The notes under the pieces are model-generated. The model made no database searches and was not told the origin of the DNA. It saw nothing but the letters and a program-made list of their open reading frames with translations. DNA of 32,292 nt from an uncultured Saprospiraceae bacterium. GTDB lineage: Bacteria > Bacteroidota > Bacteroidia > Chitinophagales > Saprospiraceae. Shown here one piece after another: positions 1-7,958 of this stretch (the stretch's first letter is position 1; each line of letters begins with the position of its first letter). The DNA is taken from the NCBI GenBank assembly GCA_937997635.1, contig CALLFA010000142.1, positions 1-32,292 on the forward strand, written 5' to 3'. Made by a program: the position numbers and the translations under genes.

Positions 1-343
1 TAAAACTACACGTTTATTCCATATACAAACGGATACAAACGACTACAAACGATTATACCCGATTAATGTATCCGAAATCACTTCACTACCAACTCCACCT
101 CCACACCTCCATAAAAATCAGCAGCCAATATCATCGATAAGCAAATGAGTAGACCAGACTTGTGTGGAATGTGTTCTCTGTCCAATTTAAAGATAATAAA
201 TCCCGTGGAATCTCATGAAGATTTGTCAGTGGATTTTCGATGGGATACGAATACAGTCACATTCTCATTTATTCCATTTCATAAAATAGCTCAAGCAACT
301 AAGTGAGCATCTCTTAAAAACGTCCTCATATGCTTTTTGCTGA
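1..343. other. Left-edge intergenic stretch, no convincing gene
   Basis: I see no recognisable gene here. Positions 21-50 hold three imperfect copies of a 10-bp unit ending in TACAAAC. A 53-codon plus-strand reading frame runs from ATG at 145 to TGA at 304-306, with an in-frame stop at 112. Its product has no motif I recognise and could equally be the decayed 3' end of a gene or chance. Just after it, AGCAT (about 307) and ATGCT (about 331) could form a weak stem followed by TTTTT, so a weak plus-strand terminator is possible. Confidence 0.4.
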
Positions 344-1747
344 CTACACCCGCTCCACCTGCGGCTCCAACTCCGTCAACTCCCCTATCCCAATCGGCTT
401 CCCCTGCTCGATACTCCGCCTCGCTGCTATACCAATCAAAATCGACATCGCTCCATCTCTTAATCCCGCTGCATGCTTCAATGGATCGGGATTCTCTGGA
501 TTGACAAAAATCTTATCCTGTAGTCTGGTGTCTCCCCCACCGTGCCCTCTGCGGTCATAATCGACTGACATGGTCTCGTGTTCGTTCCAGTTTTTGTGGA
601 CGATGATTGGTTTGGAGACGAGGTTGTCTTGTTTGCTTTGATCCATTTCTGCGGCGTGGAGTTCTTCTTGGCTCATGTTGATGTTTTCGTAGTACGGGAC
701 ATCTAGCCACGCTTCGATGCGGCCGTCCATGCCGTTAAAAGCGATCTTCCAGCCTTCGTACGGGGAGTAGGTCGTCAAGGAATAATTGACAACGACATCA
801 TTGGCGTATTTGATGTTGGCTGACATTTTATCGTAGATGTCGATGTCGTGCCTGAACAAGCACTTGTCTCTGATGTAGCCATCGTGCTGCTCGTTGTTGA
901 CATACAGGTCCATGTTGCGCTTGCTCTTGGTGATGTCGTAGTGAAATTTGCACGCAGACTTGTGGTCGCAATCTCTGCAGTTGTTGCCACGGAAAGGGCC
1001 ATTTGATCCATAATGCTCTAGGGCACCATAGGCAAATACTTCTGACGGATCAGAATCTATCCACCAATTGAGCAAATCAAAATGGTGTGTGGCTTTGTGC
1101 ACCCAAAGAGATCCTCCGCTGTCCATCTCTCCATGCCAACGTCTGAAATAAGAAGCCCCGTGGTAGGTATTCAAGTACCAATGAAAATCTACGGAGGTGA
1201 CTTTGCCGATGGTGTTGCTGTGCAGCAGTTCCTTAATTTTTGTCATATACGGACTCCAGCGATAATTAAAGCCGACGATCAGATTTTTGTTGGATCGTTT
1301 TTCGGCTTCGATGATTGCCTGACATTTATCTTCATCTGTGGTTAATGGTTTTTCAGTCAAGACATCACTGCCCATATCCAAGCCTTTGATGATGAATTCG
1401 TGATGCGTGGAATCTTTGGTCGTCACGATCAATAAATCTGGTTTGGTTGTTGTCATCATGTCATCAAAATCCAGATAGGTCGAACAGCTGACACCCATAT
1501 AGTCTTTGGCATAGGCGAGACGCCCAGGATTGATGTCACTCAAGCCGACAAATTCGATGATGTCAGAGTATTGATCCACGAGTCGTTTGCCCCAAAAACT
1601 GGTACCCCTTACGCCTGTACCCACGAGCGCTACTCTCAGTTTTTTACCCGACTGGGTAAGATGTGTTGGTGTAGAGACGGCACATCCTGCGGCCAGCATG
1701 CTGACAGATGCCAAAAATTTTCGACGTGATAATTGTGTTGTCATCAT
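344..1747 (-). CDS. Tat-exported Gfo/Idh/MocA family oxidoreductase
   Basis: Predicted NAD(P)-dependent sugar or sugar-derivative oxidoreductase. The N-terminus has a twin-arginine signal (SRRKFLA, residues 7-13) and a following LAAGC that could act as a lipobox, so the enzyme is probably folded in the cytosol and exported. The Rossmann motif GTGVRG lies at about 43-48, the family EKP motif at 132-134, and the catalytic-region HKATHHFDLLNWW at 217-229. An unusual Cys cluster, CRDCDHKSAC, lies at 257-266. The length of 467 aa fits the exported members of this family. The start could be either of two adjacent ATG codons (1747 or 1744). The gene diverges from the LacI-type regulator, with a candidate operator between them, which suggests regulation by that protein. 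The substrate is unknown; a uronate-containing oligosaccharide or 3-keto sugar is an inference from context. Confidence 0.88.
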   Translation of the reverse strand: MMTTQLSRRKFLASVSMLAAGCAVSTPTHLTQSGKKLRVALVGTGVRGTSFWGKRLVDQYSDIIEFVGLSDINPGRLAYAKDYMGVSCSTYLDFDDMMTTTKPDLLIVTTKDSTHHEFIIKGLDMGSDVLTEKPLTTDEDKCQAIIEAEKRSNKNLIVGFNYRWSPYMTKIKELLHSNTIGKVTSVDFHWYLNTYHGASYFRRWHGEMDSGGSLWVHKATHHFDLLNWWIDSDPSEVFAYGALEHYGSNGPFRGNNCRDCDHKSACKFHYDITKSKRNMDLYVNNEQHDGYIRDKCLFRHDIDIYDKMSANIKYANDVVVNYSLTTYSPYEGWKIAFNGMDGRIEAWLDVPYYENINMSQEELHAAEMDQSKQDNLVSKPIIVHKNWNEHETMSVDYDRRGHGGGDTRLQDKIFVNPENPDPLKHAAGLRDGAMSILIGIAARRSIEQGKPIGIGELTELEPQVERV

Positions 1748-1764
1748 AAAGGGTTTAGCTAGAG

Positions 1765-1772
1765 CAAATTTA
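1765..1772 (-). promoter_or_regulatory. Possible Bacteroidota -7 box (TAAATTTG)
   Basis: Read on the minus strand this octamer fits the Bacteroidota -7 consensus TAnnTTTG, 17 bp upstream of the ATG at 1747. No clear -33 TTTG is visible at the expected distance (TTC occurs near 1791-1793). The candidate operator at 1778-1792 would lie between the two boxes, a position suited to repression. It is a short motif and may be chance. Confidence 0.3.
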
Positions 1773-1777
1773 AATAT

Positions 1778-1792
1778 CGTGTACGTTAACGA
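1778..1792 (+). promoter_or_regulatory. Candidate LacI-type operator, site 1
   Basis: The 15-mer CGTGTACGTTAACGA lies in the 119-bp gap between the divergent Gfo gene and the LacI-type regulator. It recurs exactly, in inverted orientation, at 26699-26713, and in variant form at 11092-11106 and 11159-11173. The centre is CG flanked by A and T with a GTTAA-type half-site, as is usual for LacI-family operators. Placement next to the regulator suggests autoregulation. Binding is inferred, not shown. Confidence 0.65.
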
Positions 1793-1866
1793 ATATACCG
1801 AATTTAGTGTTCAAATTAGTACATTGCGGTATTATTCCATCAGTAAAAATGCAATACTAACAAGCT

Positions 1867-2934
1867 ATGGTAAATGGCAATTTGGGAATAAAGGACATCG
1901 CAAAATTAGCAGCTGTCTCTATCGGCACTGTTGATCGTGTCCTCAACAACAGATCAGGCGTTGCACCGGCGACCAGAGAAAAAGTGTTAGACATAATCAA
2001 ACAAACTGGTTATAAGAAAAACCTCGTTGCCAGCAGACTCAAACTAGCCAAAAACAAAGTCATAAAAGTCGCCGTTCTTGCCCCTACCCCTAGAAACGAA
2101 CATAGCTATTGGAATCTACCCCTGCAAGGTGTCAATCGAGCCATCCAAGAATTGAGTGCCATGGGTGTCTCTTCAGCATACTTCTACTTCAACCAACTCA
2201 ACCACCAACATTTTAGAGAGCAAATAGACAAGATTTTCCAAGAAGAATTCCATGCCTTGATTACTGTTCCTTTCTTCGAATCTGAAAGCAACATGCTGTT
2301 GCGTAAAGCAAAAGAAAAAAACATCCCCGTTGTGTTTTTAGACACAGAACGCGAGTTGTTATACAGCAGTAATTTCATCCGCCAAAATGCACTTAATGCT
2401 GGTTTGGTTGCAGGCCGTTTGCTACACGGCTTAGTTGGAGATGAAGGCACCTATGTTGTCGTCAATATCTTAAATGACCGTGGCAAACAAATCAACAACT
2501 TACAACGAGAAAGCGGTTTCCGCTCATACTTCAAACATCTGCCCAACAAGACACACATCAAGCACTTTACCATCAACCATCCCCTCGAAGATGATTTTGA
2601 TTTATCTCCCGAGTTGAAAACACTCGCAAAAGGACCAACTAAGTTTGGCATCTTTGTCACCAACTCCAGATCCTTTTTATTGCCTTCCATTATAAAAGAA
2701 AACAACATCAGCAATTATCATTTGATCGGTTTTGATTTAAACAAAAAAAATATCGCTTATTTAAAAAGCGGCGAGATAGATTTTTTAATCAATCAAAAGC
2801 CGCAGTATCAAGGCTATACTGCGATCAAAGGCTTGTATAAATTTTTGACAGAAGGCGATAATTCGCAACTGAATATTGATATTCCGGTGGAGATTGTGGT
2901 TAAGGAGAATGTGGAGTATTACTGCGCTCGCTGA
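1867..2934 (+). CDS. LacI-family transcriptional regulator
   Basis: DNA-binding regulator with a sugar-sensing domain. The N-terminal helix-turn-helix (residues 8-35) reads IKDIAKLAAVSIGTVDRVLN and is followed by a hinge region with ASRLKLAKNK near 55-64, as in LacI/PurR proteins. Residues from about 66 onward form a periplasmic-binding-protein-like effector domain. The 355-aa length is normal for the family. TVDRVLN in place of the common TVSRVLN marks a subfamily variant. It is the only transcription regulator in the window, and operator-like sites occur in all three divergent intergenic regions, so it probably controls the whole locus. The effector is unknown; a uronate or its metabolite is likely. 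The stop codon lies inside the first degenerate GCGCTCGCT repeats, so the last residues (after VEYY) may derive from repeat sequence. Confidence 0.92.
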   Translation: MVNGNLGIKDIAKLAAVSIGTVDRVLNNRSGVAPATREKVLDIIKQTGYKKNLVASRLKLAKNKVIKVAVLAPTPRNEHSYWNLPLQGVNRAIQELSAMGVSSAYFYFNQLNHQHFREQIDKIFQEEFHALITVPFFESESNMLLRKAKEKNIPVVFLDTERELLYSSNFIRQNALNAGLVAGRLLHGLVGDEGTYVVVNILNDRGKQINNLQRESGFRSYFKHLPNKTHIKHFTINHPLEDDFDLSPELKTLAKGPTKFGIFVTNSRSFLLPSIIKENNISNYHLIGFDLNKKNIAYLKSGEIDFLINQKPQYQGYTAIKGLYKFLTEGDNSQLNIDIPVEIVVKENVEYYCAR

Positions 2935-2986
2935 CGCTCGCTTGTGGGGCGCTCGCTAGGGCTCGCTCGTTGAGGCGCTTCGTAAA
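2923..2986. repeat. Degenerate GCTCGCT-type repeats leading into the minisatellite
   Basis: This stretch contains several irregular copies of GCGCTCGCT or GCTCGCTCG. It covers the last codons and stop of the LacI-type gene and passes into the regular 23-bp array. It looks like a degraded edge of the same repeat family. Confidence 0.6.
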
Positions 2987-3388
2987 CTCGCTGTTAGGGC
3001 GCTCGTGAACTCGCTGTTAGGGCGCTCGTGAACTCGCTGTTAGGGCGCTCGTAAACTCGCTGTTAGGGCGCTCGTGAACTCGCTGTTAGGGCGCTCGTAA
3101 ACTCGCTGTTGGGGCGCTCGTAAACTCGCTGTTGGGGCGCTCGTAAACTCGCTGTTGGGGCGTTCGTGAACTCGCTGTTGGGGCGTTTGTGAACTCGCTG
3201 TTGGGGCGTTTGTGAACTCGCTGTTGGGGCGCTCGTGAACTCGCTGTTGGGGCGCTCGTGAACTCGCTGTTGGGGCGCTCGTGAACTCGCTGTTAGGGCG
3301 CTCGTGAACTCGCTGTTGGGGTGTTCGTGAACTCACTGTTGGGGCGCTCGTGAACTCGCTGTTGGGGCACTCATGGGCTCACTGTTGG
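2987..3388. repeat. 23-bp minisatellite, about 18 unit starts
   Basis: A strict 23-bp period was counted by eye: units beginning CTCGCTGTT (or CTCACTGTT) start at 2987, 3010, 3033 and every 23 bp up to 3378. The second part of each unit is (A/G)GGGCGCTCGT(G/A)AA with minor changes. The units are about 65 percent GC, far above the surroundings. Early units carry TTAGGG and later ones TTGGGG, and the right edge is the most diverged. There are no spacers, so it is not CRISPR. Because 23 is not a multiple of three, long stop-free frames with a 23-residue period appear in it; these are by-products. The function is unknown, and copy number is probably variable between strains. Confidence 0.95.
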
Positions 3389-3454
3389 TTGTGCAACAAT
3401 GGATAACTTACTAAGCTTATTTCTGTATCTTAACTATATCAAGCTTTGACATTT

Positions 3455-4423
3455 ATGTTTAAATTATCTGCGACAACATTCTTCATTTTAAGTGGGGTTT
3501 TATTATGCTTAATGGGCTGTAGGGATAAAAAACTAAAAGAACCACAAGCGGCACTCACTGTTACTGAAACTGGCTCGGCTATTCAAATTAGCTACGATGG
3601 TCAGACATTGGTAAATTATTTTAAACGCACACAGTTTCCTCCTGACACGCTACCCGAATATTATAAACGAAGCGGGTTTATACATCCTGTAAATACCTTA
3701 TCTGGTAGAACAATTACGGATGGATTTCCTAGAGGACATATACATCAACATGGGATTTTTAATGCTTGGACCAAAACTACCTTCCAAGGTGCGAAACTGG
3801 ATTTTTGGAATCAGCAAGATCAATTGGGGACTGTGCGTCATAAAGAGGTGATTAAGGTCGATCCGGCATCAGCTTCGTTTAAGGTGAAATTGGAGCACTT
3901 GGCACATCAGACAAAGGATACAACAATTGTGTTGGAAGAATTGTGGGATGTCAGTATGGAAATCAAGGACGATTATTATGTTATTGATTTAGTGTCCACC
4001 CAATCTTGTGTGAGTGAAGACAGCCTCATACTCGACAAATACCATTATGGTGGCATGGCATTTCGAGGTGCTGATGAATGGAATTATACAAACAACTATG
4101 ACTCGCTTTGTTATTTTTCTACATCAGACACATTAAATCATATCGATGCCAATCATTCGCGACCAACATGGGCAAGCATGTACGGACGCATAGACAACGA
4201 ATTGGCTGGTGTTGCCATCATTCCCCATTCTTCTAATTTGAGGTATCCGTCGCACATCAGAGTCCATCCATCGATGCCCTATTTTTGTTTTATTCCGACA
4301 GTAGAAAAGAAATACGTTTTTACTTCTGGCATGACTGTGACATCCAGATATCGGTATGTTGTTTTTGATGGAAAATTGGATACCGCATTAATAGAAGAAG
4401 AACAAGTCAATTGGGCATTATAA
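3455..4423 (+). CDS. DUF6807 (PmoA-like) family lipoprotein
   Basis: Probable periplasmic lipoprotein of the DUF6807 family, often labelled methane oxygenase PmoA by automatic annotation though unrelated to methane oxidation in this context. I chose the ATG at 3455; a TTG nine bases upstream is also in frame. A hydrophobic signal ends in a lipobox at CLMGC (C22). The family-typical HIHQHG lies at about 95-100, preceded by GRTITDGFPRG, and probably contributes an active-site or metal-binding His cluster. The length is 322 aa. Members commonly sit in sugar-degradation loci with Gfo/Idh/MocA and DUF1080 genes, as here. It is 18 bp upstream of the GH88 gene and likely co-transcribed. The reaction is unknown. 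Confidence 0.8.
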   Translation: MFKLSATTFFILSGVLLCLMGCRDKKLKEPQAALTVTETGSAIQISYDGQTLVNYFKRTQFPPDTLPEYYKRSGFIHPVNTLSGRTITDGFPRGHIHQHGIFNAWTKTTFQGAKLDFWNQQDQLGTVRHKEVIKVDPASASFKVKLEHLAHQTKDTTIVLEELWDVSMEIKDDYYVIDLVSTQSCVSEDSLILDKYHYGGMAFRGADEWNYTNNYDSLCYFSTSDTLNHIDANHSRPTWASMYGRIDNELAGVAIIPHSSNLRYPSHIRVHPSMPYFCFIPTVEKKYVFTSGMTVTSRYRYVVFDGKLDTALIEEEQVNWAL

Positions 4424-4441
4424 TTTTATTACATTAGAATT

Positions 4442-5824
4442 ATGATCATTAACCAAACAATTACTGTCGGAGATCTGGCAGAAAAACTAGATCGCTTCTG
4501 GCATTTATCTGGCGAGAAAATAAGATTGATCAATAGTGAATACGACACCGCGCAAGGGTCGCCAGTATTCACCGTAGCGGGAAAATATTCAACAAGAGGT
4601 TGGACAGAATGGACACAGGGATTTCAATATGGATCTGCTATCCTGCAATTTGATGCGACAGGTGATGAGGAGATGTTGGCCTATGGGAAAAAGCTCACTC
4701 GCGAACAAATGGCTTCTCATGTTGGACATTTTGGTGTCCACGATCATGGCTTTAATAATGTCAGCACGTATGGCAATTTATTGCGTTTGATGATGGAAGG
4801 GAAAATCGAACACAATGAATGGGAAAGAGAATTTTATGAAATGGCGTTAAAGATGTCAGGTGCTGTACAAGCCCGTCGGTGGACGAAGCTCAAACAGGGT
4901 GGCTTTATTCATTCGTTTAATGGCCCTCACTCTTTATTTGTGGACACCGTTCGGACAGTGCGTTCGTTGATGATCAGCCACTATTTGGACCACGCCATTT
5001 GGACAGAAAATGATGTTGAAATTAATTTATTTGAGAGAGGCATTGATCACCTTGTCGCCACTGCAAATTATTGTGTGTTTTATGGTGAAGGCAGAGACCG
5101 TTACGACATCCGCGGACGGACAGCACACGAATGCATCTTTAATGTCAAAGATGGCAACTACAGATGTCCGAATGCACAACAAGGCTATTCAGGCTTTACC
5201 ACATGGACAAGAGGATTGGCCTGGGCAATCACTGGCTTCGCAGAAGAACTCGAATTTTTCATAGACGCTGACGAAGCTGACTTTGAAAATTACATGGGCA
5301 AATCCATGGTCACTGATCATCTCCTAAAAGCGGCACGAGCAGTCTGTGATTTTTATATTGAGCACACACCAACAGACGGCATTCCATATTGGGATACAGG
5401 TGCGCCTAATTTGCATAAGCTAGACAATTATTTAAATCGCGAAGCTGACCCATACAATGATCACGAACCAGTTGACAGTTCTGCAGCAGCCATTGCAGCA
5501 CAAGGCTTTTTACGCCTGAGTGAATTTTTAAAAGACATCGATTCAGAAGGTGCCAAAAAATACAAACAAGCTGGCCTGACAATTGTCAACCGCTTATTCG
5601 AAGAACCATATTTGAGTACACACGACACGCATCAAGGATTGATTTTACACTCCATTTATCACCAACCAAATGGCTGGGACTATGTTCCAGACGGATCAAA
5701 CATTGCAAATGGTGAATCCAGTATGTGGGGAGATTATCATGCGCGTGAAGTGGCGCTGTACTTATCCAAGCAATTGAAAGACGAGCCATACTATACGTTC
5801 TATGGGTGTTTGGAGAAGGGGTAG
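4442..5824 (+). CDS. GH88 unsaturated glucuronyl hydrolase
   Basis: Hydrolase of the (alpha/alpha)6-barrel family GH88. It removes 4,5-unsaturated glucuronyl residues from oligosaccharides made by polysaccharide lyases, by hydration of the double bond. No signal peptide is visible, so it is probably cytoplasmic. HDHGFNN places a candidate catalytic Asp at D101, and FVDTVRTV places the second at D168, matching the two-Asp arrangement of the family. TWTRGLAWAITGF (about 254-266), the DSSAAAIAA motif and WGDYHAREVALYL near the C-terminus are also typical. The length of 460 aa is slightly longer than common members (about 380-400 aa). GH105 is the main alternative, but the motifs favour GH88. It needs a lyase to make its substrate; none is encoded in this window. 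Confidence 0.88.
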   Translation: MIINQTITVGDLAEKLDRFWHLSGEKIRLINSEYDTAQGSPVFTVAGKYSTRGWTEWTQGFQYGSAILQFDATGDEEMLAYGKKLTREQMASHVGHFGVHDHGFNNVSTYGNLLRLMMEGKIEHNEWEREFYEMALKMSGAVQARRWTKLKQGGFIHSFNGPHSLFVDTVRTVRSLMISHYLDHAIWTENDVEINLFERGIDHLVATANYCVFYGEGRDRYDIRGRTAHECIFNVKDGNYRCPNAQQGYSGFTTWTRGLAWAITGFAEELEFFIDADEADFENYMGKSMVTDHLLKAARAVCDFYIEHTPTDGIPYWDTGAPNLHKLDNYLNREADPYNDHEPVDSSAAAIAAQGFLRLSEFLKDIDSEGAKKYKQAGLTIVNRLFEEPYLSTHDTHQGLILHSIYHQPNGWDYVPDGSNIANGESSMWGDYHAREVALYLSKQLKDEPYYTFYGCLEKG

Positions 5825-5844
5825 TTATATATGTTTTAATAATG

Positions 5845-5864
5845 CAATGGGTCATGACCCATTG
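5845..5864. repeat. Perfect 20-bp palindrome, type P copy 1
   Basis: CAATGGGTCATGACCCATTG is identical to its own reverse complement. It lies 20 bp past the GH88 stop. It may form a stem in RNA that protects or ends the GH88 transcript, but no T-run follows. Confidence 0.85.
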
Positions 5865-5916
5865 GAATATTTCTCGTAAAATATTTCTTGTAAAATAAAG
5901 CCTTTAATAAATTATA

Positions 5917-6014
5917 CTGACTCCAAGGGGGCATGACCCCTTGTGGTATAAATAGTCAATTATCAAATGGAAGCATCATCCATGCAATGGGTTATGACAG
6001 GTTATGACCTATTG
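5917..6014. repeat. Direct repeat copy A with palindromes Q1 and P2
   Basis: The copy begins CTGACTCC and contains near-palindrome Q1 (CAAGGGGGCATGACCCCTTG, 5924-5943). It continues through GTGGTATAAATAGTCAA and ends with a P-type palindrome (5985-6014) expanded by an internal duplication of about 10 bp around GGTTATGAC. It matches copy B at 6052-6140 with only a few differences. Confidence 0.85.
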
Positions 6015-6051
6015 GAAAATGTCTGGCAAAAATATGCACTATAGAACGATC

Positions 6052-6140
6052 CTGACTCCAAGGGGGCATGACCCCTTGTGGTATAAATAGTCAAATATCA
6101 AAATGGAAGCATCATCCATGCAATGGGTTATGACCCATTG
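6052..6140. repeat. Direct repeat copy B with palindromes Q2 and P3
   Basis: Second copy of the unit at 5917, offset by 135-136 bp. Q2 lies at 6059-6078 and P3, CAATGGGTTATGACCCATTG, at 6121-6140. P3 is intact here, showing that the P2 element in copy A carries the later insertion. P and Q palindromes share the pattern CAA-N-GGG-N-CATGACCC-N-TTG. Confidence 0.85.
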
Positions 6141-6183
6141 AAATTTTATAACTTATGATATAAGATATATGATTAAAAGTATG

Positions 6184-6218
6184 AAATAAAAAAGACCGAA
6201 CCTGCGAGGCTTCGGTCT
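6184..6218 (-). terminator. Intrinsic terminator for the susC-susD operon
   Basis: On the minus strand an 8-bp perfect stem, AGACCGAA with TTCGGTCT (6193-6200 and 6211-6218), has extra CCT/AGG pairing inside. It is followed directly by a run of T residues (A-run on plus at 6184-6193). It lies about 55 bp downstream of the susD stop, the right place and strand to end that transcript. Confidence 0.85.
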
Positions 6219-6273
6219 CTATTGTACATGAAAAAACTATTTTCGAACAATTATGATGTCATGATCATTTAAA

Positions 6274-7953
6274 CTAGCTTCCCGGATATCCAGGATTTTG
6301 AGCATAACCACCAACTGTTCGATCTATTTGGTCTTGAGGTATGGGTCTTCTGACATGAAAATCTTGAATATTTGGCGCAGCATCATCATTGTGCATTCTG
6401 ACTCTCTCTATCAATTTACCTGTTCTGACAAGATCGTTCCATCGGTGACCTTCACCGACTAATTCTTTGGCTCTGTCATCCAGAATCAAATCAATATTTA
6501 CATCTGCTGCTGTAATACTATTGGCTTCTTCCATCCCTGGCCAAGCACCTCTTGCTCTGACGACATTAAGATCCTCCGCTGCACCTTGCATATTGCCTTG
6601 CATCATTCTTGCTTCAGCTCTTATTAAATATGCATCGGCTAATCTCATATAAATCATATCTCTTTGCCCCTGCGTGTGCTGTCGATTAGGTCTGGTGTCA
6701 TCGATCCACTTGTTCATTGTCGGGAACAGTTTTTCTGTGTACTCATCTCTTGTAATCACCCAGAAATCTGCCTCGGCTTGTCTGTCGTCAGTCCATTCTG
6801 CATCCTGACCTGGACCTGGAATAAAAATAGCGCGATCGCCTATCTCATAGGTGACAGATTTTGTGTTTATTCCAAATGTTTGGACATTATTAAAGGTGCC
6901 GGCAACATTTGCAAACCACTCGTGCTTAAATGTTTTATCGTATCTCGCGTCAACATCACGATTGTCACTAAACAAATCCAAGAAATAATTAGTTGGCCTA
7001 AATCGCTTCCATGGTCTGCCATTAGCAACATCTCTAGTCATCCCTGGAAACTTGTCATATTCCATTAAGAAATACAAATGACCTCTGTTGCCATTTCCGT
7101 CCAAGCCTTCGTCTACTTGAGCTTTATTATTCTGAATAGAAAAAATGATTTCAGAATTTTGCTCATTTCCAAGCACCCATAAATCAGAAAAATCTGGCAG
7201 CAAAGCGAAGTTGTAATTATTAATTACGTTCGACATCAAACGCTCTGCGTCTGCAGCATCTCCACTTCCATTCGTATAGGCTCGTCTCATATGGACTTTG
7301 GCCAATAAAAATTCAGCGGCAGGTTTAGTCGCACGACCAAATTCACTTTGTTCGTCTGGAAGATTCGCAGCAGCAAATTCTAAATCAGGAATGATTGCTT
7401 GAGAATATATGTCACTCATAGCGGTTCTATTTGCCTCTATTTCTACACCTTCCGTTTCATCTAAAGAAATATGGACGTCACCATAGGTTTGAACCAAAAT
7501 AAAATAATACATGCCTCTCAAGAATCTAACTTCGGCGATACGAGAATTCGTCACATCTGGATCAAGACCTTCAATACTTTGCGACCGATTGATCACTGCA
7601 TTTGCCTGATTAATGCCCCTGTAAAAATCTCTCCACGTATCTCTGAAATAACTTTCTGATGGACTTAGTCTACCATCATAAAAGCCGATGCCTTTGTGGC
7701 TTCCATCAGAACCTGCTCTATAAATATCGGTTCCAAAGGAGTTCATTGTAAATCCGCGCTCTACGCCAAAGTACGTTTTGGAAGCAGCATAAGTTGCTTT
7801 CACAGCATCCTCTAAGCCTTGCGCAGTTGTATAATAACTTGCTGCAGATACGTCAGCAATTGGATCCTCTGCCAAGAAGTCACTACAAGACTGATTGAAG
7901 CAGAGAACTAATAAAAAACTAAAACTATATATACTTAATTTTTTCATTGTCAT
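6274..7953 (-). CDS. SusD/RagB-family glycan-binding lipoprotein
   Basis: Outer-membrane surface lipoprotein that captures glycan and forms a lid on its SusC partner. The signal peptide is followed by a lipobox ending at C23 (NQSC) and the typical CSDFL with a proline soon after. TPR-like helical segments of the SusD fold follow. The C-terminal region has a RADAYLIRAEARMMQG-like helix pattern and ends DRTVGGYAQNPGYPG, the common PQNPGY-like ending of SusD proteins. The length of 559 aa is normal. The gene begins 5 bp after the susC stop, so the pair is translated from one mRNA. The ligand is unknown but presumably a uronate-containing oligosaccharide, given the GH88 and uxa genes. The start could be ATG at 7953 or 7947. 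Confidence 0.95.
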   Translation of the reverse strand: MTMKKLSIYSFSFLLVLCFNQSCSDFLAEDPIADVSAASYYTTAQGLEDAVKATYAASKTYFGVERGFTMNSFGTDIYRAGSDGSHKGIGFYDGRLSPSESYFRDTWRDFYRGINQANAVINRSQSIEGLDPDVTNSRIAEVRFLRGMYYFILVQTYGDVHISLDETEGVEIEANRTAMSDIYSQAIIPDLEFAAANLPDEQSEFGRATKPAAEFLLAKVHMRRAYTNGSGDAADAERLMSNVINNYNFALLPDFSDLWVLGNEQNSEIIFSIQNNKAQVDEGLDGNGNRGHLYFLMEYDKFPGMTRDVANGRPWKRFRPTNYFLDLFSDNRDVDARYDKTFKHEWFANVAGTFNNVQTFGINTKSVTYEIGDRAIFIPGPGQDAEWTDDRQAEADFWVITRDEYTEKLFPTMNKWIDDTRPNRQHTQGQRDMIYMRLADAYLIRAEARMMQGNMQGAAEDLNVVRARGAWPGMEEANSITAADVNIDLILDDRAKELVGEGHRWNDLVRTGKLIERVRMHNDDAAPNIQDFHVRRPIPQDQIDRTVGGYAQNPGYPGS

Positions 7954-7958
7954 AGATT

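Larger units (their letters stand above)
5825..6183. other. Convergent intergenic region with palindromes and direct repeats
   Basis: No gene is seen between the GH88 stop and the terminator at 6184-6218. The stretch is filled by an alternating series of palindromes (5845, 5924, 5985, 6059, 6121), a direct repeat of about 90 bp, and a 14-bp tandem pair (ATATTTCTCGTAAA at 5867-5880, ATATTTCTTGTAAA at 5881-5894). Confidence 0.8.

Noticed and set aside
3040..3336. Long stop-free minus-strand frame with a 23-residue repeating protein pattern
   Set aside because: It is produced by the 23-bp minisatellite, in which three units make 69 nt or 23 codons without stops. Other frames through the array are open in the same way, and there is no signal, motif or start context.
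2987..3388. CRISPR array
   Set aside because: The units abut directly with no unique spacers, and no cas genes are present.
3455..4423. Methane oxygenase (PmoA) function suggested by the family nickname
   Set aside because: DUF6807 proteins have no similarity to the membrane subunits of methane monooxygenase; the lipoprotein signal and sugar-locus context point to carbohydrate metabolism.
5845..5864. P palindrome as an operator
   Set aside because: It lies at the 3' ends of convergent genes, with no promoter to control nearby.
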